Assembly (NCBI GenBank): GCA_035711845.1
Contig: DASTBU010000009.1
Span: 1-32,426 of the forward strand
DNA: 32,426 nucleotides
Direction: 5' to 3'
Source: DASTBU01 sp035711845
GTDB lineage: Bacteria > Acidobacteriota > Vicinamibacteria > Vicinamibacterales > 2-12-FULL-66-21
Shown here: piece by piece, positions 30,080 through 32,426 of the stretch
Position numbering within the stretch: the stretch's first letter is position 1
Layout of the letters: each line of letters begins with the position of its first letter
Program-made: the position numbers and the translations under genes
The notes under the pieces: model-generated
The model's database searches: none
Told to the model about the DNA's origin: nothing
What the model saw: only the letters and a program-made list of their open reading frames with translations

Positions 30080-30110
30080 CGTTAAGGGCCAGGTATCGAG
30101 CGAACAGCGC

Positions 30111-30536
30111 CTAGTTCAGGAAGCGAGCTCGGAGCTCGGGTGTGGGCACCATGCAGGTTTCGCGGCGGCCGAACCACCGGTATCGGTGGCTGGCAATCCA
30201 ATCGTAGAGCCAGTCGCGTATACCGCTCGGGATCAGAATGAAGGCATACGCCAGCGGCCAGGGGAAGCTCAGCCTTCGGGCAATCCGCAGCGCGGCGGTC
30301 GAGCGCGTGAAGACCCCCTGCTCATCGACCAGGACGATGCTGTCGGGTAGCGTCTCGGGCGCCGCGGCGCCACGCAGTAGTGCGCGGGCCGCATCCGAGC
30401 CGAGCGTCGCAAATTGAAACCGGCCCGAAGGGTCGCGCGCGATGACGAACGTGACGGTGGCATTGCAGAGATTGCAGACGCCGTCGAACAGCACCACGCT
30501 GCGGGACACCGATCGGCCGTCGCGCTGTGCCTCCAT
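30111..30536 (-). CDS. DCC-family thiol-disulfide oxidoreductase (DUF393)
   Basis: A 141-residue protein of the DUF393/YuxK family with the motif VVLFDGVCNLCNATVTFVI (14-32), where the DGxCxxC cysteines stand as in thioredoxin-like proteins. PDSIVLVDEQGVFTRSTAALRIARRL and WLYDWIASHRYRWFGR with a late Cys are also family-typical. It probably acts in thiol redox chemistry, but substrates are unknown. It lies 15 bases downstream of ribBA and shares its direction, so it is likely co-transcribed with the riboflavin genes. Confidence 0.9.
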   Translation of the reverse strand: MEAQRDGRSVSRSVVLFDGVCNLCNATVTFVIARDPSGRFQFATLGSDAARALLRGAAAPETLPDSIVLVDEQGVFTRSTAALRIARRLSFPWPLAYAFILIPSGIRDWLYDWIASHRYRWFGRRETCMVPTPELRARFLN

Positions 30537-30551
30537 GCTGCGGGCAGGATC

Positions 30552-31790
30552 TCAGACCGAGGAGAGCTTGTGGCCGAGTTTTTCTTTCTTCGTTTGCAGG
30601 TACCGCCGCGTATGTTCCGATGGGGCAATCTCGAGCGGCAGCCATTCCGAGACCGAGAGGTGGTAGCCCTCGATCCCGACCAGCTTGCGGGGATTGTTCG
30701 ACAGCAGCCGCATTGACTTGACCCCCAGGTCCTTCAGGATCTGGACGCCGATGCCGTAGTCGCGCTGATCGGCCTTGAACCCCAGACGTTCGTTGGCCTC
30801 CACCGTGTCGAACCCCTGGTCCTGCAGCTCGTAGGCGCGGATCTTGTTCGCGAGCCCGATGCCGCGCCCTTCCTGATTCAAATACAACAGCACCCCTCGG
30901 CCCTCATCCGCGATGCGCTGCAATGCCGCCTCCAGCTGCGGACCGCAGTCGCACCGCGCCGAATGGAAGACGTCACCGGTCAGGCACCGGGAGTGCACGC
31001 GCACGAGGACCTGCTCGCCGTCTCCGATCTCCCCTTTCACCATCGCGATGTGCGTCTCATGGTCGATGAGGCTTTCGTACGCGATTACGGTGAAAGCGCC
31101 GTGGCCGGTTGGCAACGCGGCCGATGCGACGCGGCGGACGAGCGCCTCGGTGCGCATCCGGTACTGAATCAGATCGGCGATGGTGATCATCAGCAGCTTG
31201 TGCCGCCTGGCGAACCGTGTCAGCTCCGGCACCCGCGCCATCGTTCCATCGTCGTTCATGATTTCGCAGATGACACCGGCGGGGTACAGGCCGGCGATCC
31301 TGGCGAGGTCGACGGCCGCTTCCGTCTGCCCGGCGCGGACGAGGACGCCGCCGTTGCGCGCTTTCAGCGGGAACATGTGTCCGGGCCTGGCCAGATCCGA
31401 GGGACGCGTGGCCGGATCGATCGCTACCAGCACGGTTGCGGCGCGATCGCTCGCGGAGATCCCGGTGCTCGTGACGCCCTTGGCTTCGATCGAGACGCAG
31501 AACGCGGTGTCGAACCGCGCGGTGTTCTGCGCGACCATCTGCGGCAGATCGAGCTCCGCTATTCGAGCCTCGGTCATGGGCACGCAGATCAGCCCGCGGC
31601 CGTACTTCGCCATGAAGTTGATGGCCGCCGGCGTGATCTTGTCGGCCGCGATCGTGAGATCGCCTTCGTTCTCGCGATCCTCGTCGTCGACGACGATGAT
31701 CATCTCGCCGTTGCGGATGGCGTCGATCGCGCGGTCGATTGGCGCAAACGGTGATTTCGGCTTCCGGCCTCGCCCGCGTGCAGTGCTCAT
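30552..31790 (-). CDS. ribBA: Bifunctional DHBP synthase/GTP cyclohydrolase II
   Basis: Provides both precursors of riboflavin. The 412-residue protein has an N-terminal 3,4-dihydroxy-2-butanone 4-phosphate synthase domain (about 15-215) with DDEDRENEGDL, TARFDTAFCVSIEA and HMFPLKARNGGVL, and a C-terminal GTP cyclohydrolase II domain with the zinc site RVHSRCLTGDVFHSARCDCG, then YLNQEGRGIGL and MRLLSNNPRKL. All zinc Cys and both domains look intact. It follows ribE by 29 bases in the same direction. No FMN riboswitch is visible in the gap between the two genes. Confidence 0.97.
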   Translation of the reverse strand: MSTARGRGRKPKSPFAPIDRAIDAIRNGEMIIVVDDEDRENEGDLTIAADKITPAAINFMAKYGRGLICVPMTEARIAELDLPQMVAQNTARFDTAFCVSIEAKGVTSTGISASDRAATVLVAIDPATRPSDLARPGHMFPLKARNGGVLVRAGQTEAAVDLARIAGLYPAGVICEIMNDDGTMARVPELTRFARRHKLLMITIADLIQYRMRTEALVRRVASAALPTGHGAFTVIAYESLIDHETHIAMVKGEIGDGEQVLVRVHSRCLTGDVFHSARCDCGPQLEAALQRIADEGRGVLLYLNQEGRGIGLANKIRAYELQDQGFDTVEANERLGFKADQRDYGIGVQILKDLGVKSMRLLSNNPRKLVGIEGYHLSVSEWLPLEIAPSEHTRRYLQTKKEKLGHKLSSV

Positions 31791-31819
31791 CGTGCTCTTC
31801 TACCTGTTTCGCTGTCGCC

Positions 31820-32419
31820 TCAGCGCTCGCTGGTGCTCAATTCCAGCGCGCGCACGACATACTTTCCAAGGATATCGCACTCGATGTTCACGACATCGGT
31901 CGCGCGCGCGGCCTGGAGGTTCGTCTCGCGAAACGTGTAAGGGATCACCTGGACATCGAATTGGCGATCTCCCAGCCCTGCGACGGTCAGGCTGATGCCG
32001 TCCACGGCGATTGAACCCTTGCGGACAATGTAGGGCGCCAGCATGGGAGGGTACGTCACGGTCAACCAGTAGGACTCCCCTTCCTGTCGCAGCGATTCAA
32101 TCATGCCCGTCGCGTCCACGTGGCCCTGGACGAAATGGCCGCCCACGCGGGCGTCGGCGCGCATCGGGCGTTCGAGGTTGACGAGGCTGCCAGGCGCCAA
32201 CGCTCCCAGGCTGCTCACGCGGATCGTTTCCGGCGACACATCGGCCTGTATCGTGGTGGTATTGGCCGCAACCACGGTCAGGCACACGCCATTGACGGCC
32301 AGACTGGCGCCGGGCGCCAGTTCGGGTGCGAGTCCTGTCGCGACGAGGAGCCGGCTGCCGGCGGGCGTTGGGGCGACGTCCTCGATCGTGCCAACAGACT
32401 CAATCAGAACGGTTAACAT
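31820..32419 (-). CDS. ribE: Riboflavin synthase alpha subunit
   Basis: Dismutates two lumazine molecules into riboflavin. The 199-residue protein has two barrel repeats: LAPGASLAVNGVCLTVV (37-53) with DVSPETIRVSSLG, then HFVQGHVDATG and the second repeat KGSIAVDGISLTVAGLG with VQVIPYTFRETNL. The N-terminus reads MLTVLIESVGTI where most have MFTGLIEEVG, a small deviation. The gene is complete, starting seven bases from the window edge, so its promoter or riboswitch lies outside the window. Confidence 0.96.
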   Translation of the reverse strand: MLTVLIESVGTIEDVAPTPAGSRLLVATGLAPELAPGASLAVNGVCLTVVAANTTTIQADVSPETIRVSSLGALAPGSLVNLERPMRADARVGGHFVQGHVDATGMIESLRQEGESYWLTVTYPPMLAPYIVRKGSIAVDGISLTVAGLGDRQFDVQVIPYTFRETNLQAARATDVVNIECDILGKYVVRALELSTSER

Positions 32420-32426
32420 GACCCTC

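Noticed and set aside
29768..30085. Open frame encoding Ser-Pro-Glu-Ser-Leu repeats
   Set aside because: It is a translation of the GAGTCCC array; period 7 (not a multiple of three) and no conserved start or domain make a gene unlikely.
31791..31819. FMN riboswitch between ribE and ribBA
   Set aside because: The gap has only 29 bases and no RFN-element motifs; any riboswitch would be upstream of ribE outside the window.

Overview
The window is GC-rich, densely packed bacterial chromosome with tight operons and many 1-8 bp gene overlaps. Its protein set is Gram-negative (LolA, a secretin, meso-DAP-type peptidoglycan recycling, lipoproteins). High GC, a long TPR protein after rnhB, and PEGA and HEAT-like proteins suggest an acidobacterium, possibly of the Vicinamibacteria type. 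That placement is inference from gene content; no rRNA or marker comparison was possible.

Layout. (1) 1-3124: a heptamer repeat array ending at the start codon of threonine synthase, a minus-strand GT-C-like membrane protein and a divergent small lipoprotein. (2) 3127-4891: a second heptamer array, phosphofructokinase, tRNA-Ala(CGC) and a small antisense ORF. (3) 5078-11244, plus strand: a pseudokinase-like/PEGA membrane protein, a 51-residue zinc-ribbon-like protein, a rhodanese-like protein without the catalytic Cys, LolA, and a lipoprotein TPR-secretin. (4) 18627-11241, minus strand: nagZ-ldcA-mpl-pxpB-pxpC-murB-murA, a peptidoglycan recycling and precursor unit with two 5-oxoprolinase subunit genes inside it; MurA has Asp in place of the fosfomycin-target Cys. 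(5) 18729-21747, plus strand: a GHMP sugar kinase divergent from nagZ, PolX, a 26-codon ORF and a 65-residue protein. (6) 32419-21799, minus strand: ribE-ribBA-DCC protein, then ffh-rpsP-khpA-rimM-trmD-rplS-rnhB, then a TPR protein, an 88-codon membrane ORF with no canonical start codon, thiE and a HEAT-like protein.

The most unusual signal is in the gaps. At least eight intergenic spaces hold short tandem arrays with a 7-bp period. Unit sequences differ from gap to gap but are related (GGCTGAA, TGAATGC, AGCTGGA, AACTGGM, AGTCNNC, GACGTGC, GAGTCCC). Several arrays start inside the stop codon of a gene, one forms a large inverted repeat ending at the thrC start, and one supplies the likely Shine-Dalgarno of rpsP. 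This looks like a genome-wide heptanucleotide repeat process, comparable in form to the STRR heptamers of heterocystous cyanobacteria. Other points of interest are the probable ATC start at 23589, paired near-leaderless promoters between nagZ and the GHMP kinase, and several substituted catalytic residues.
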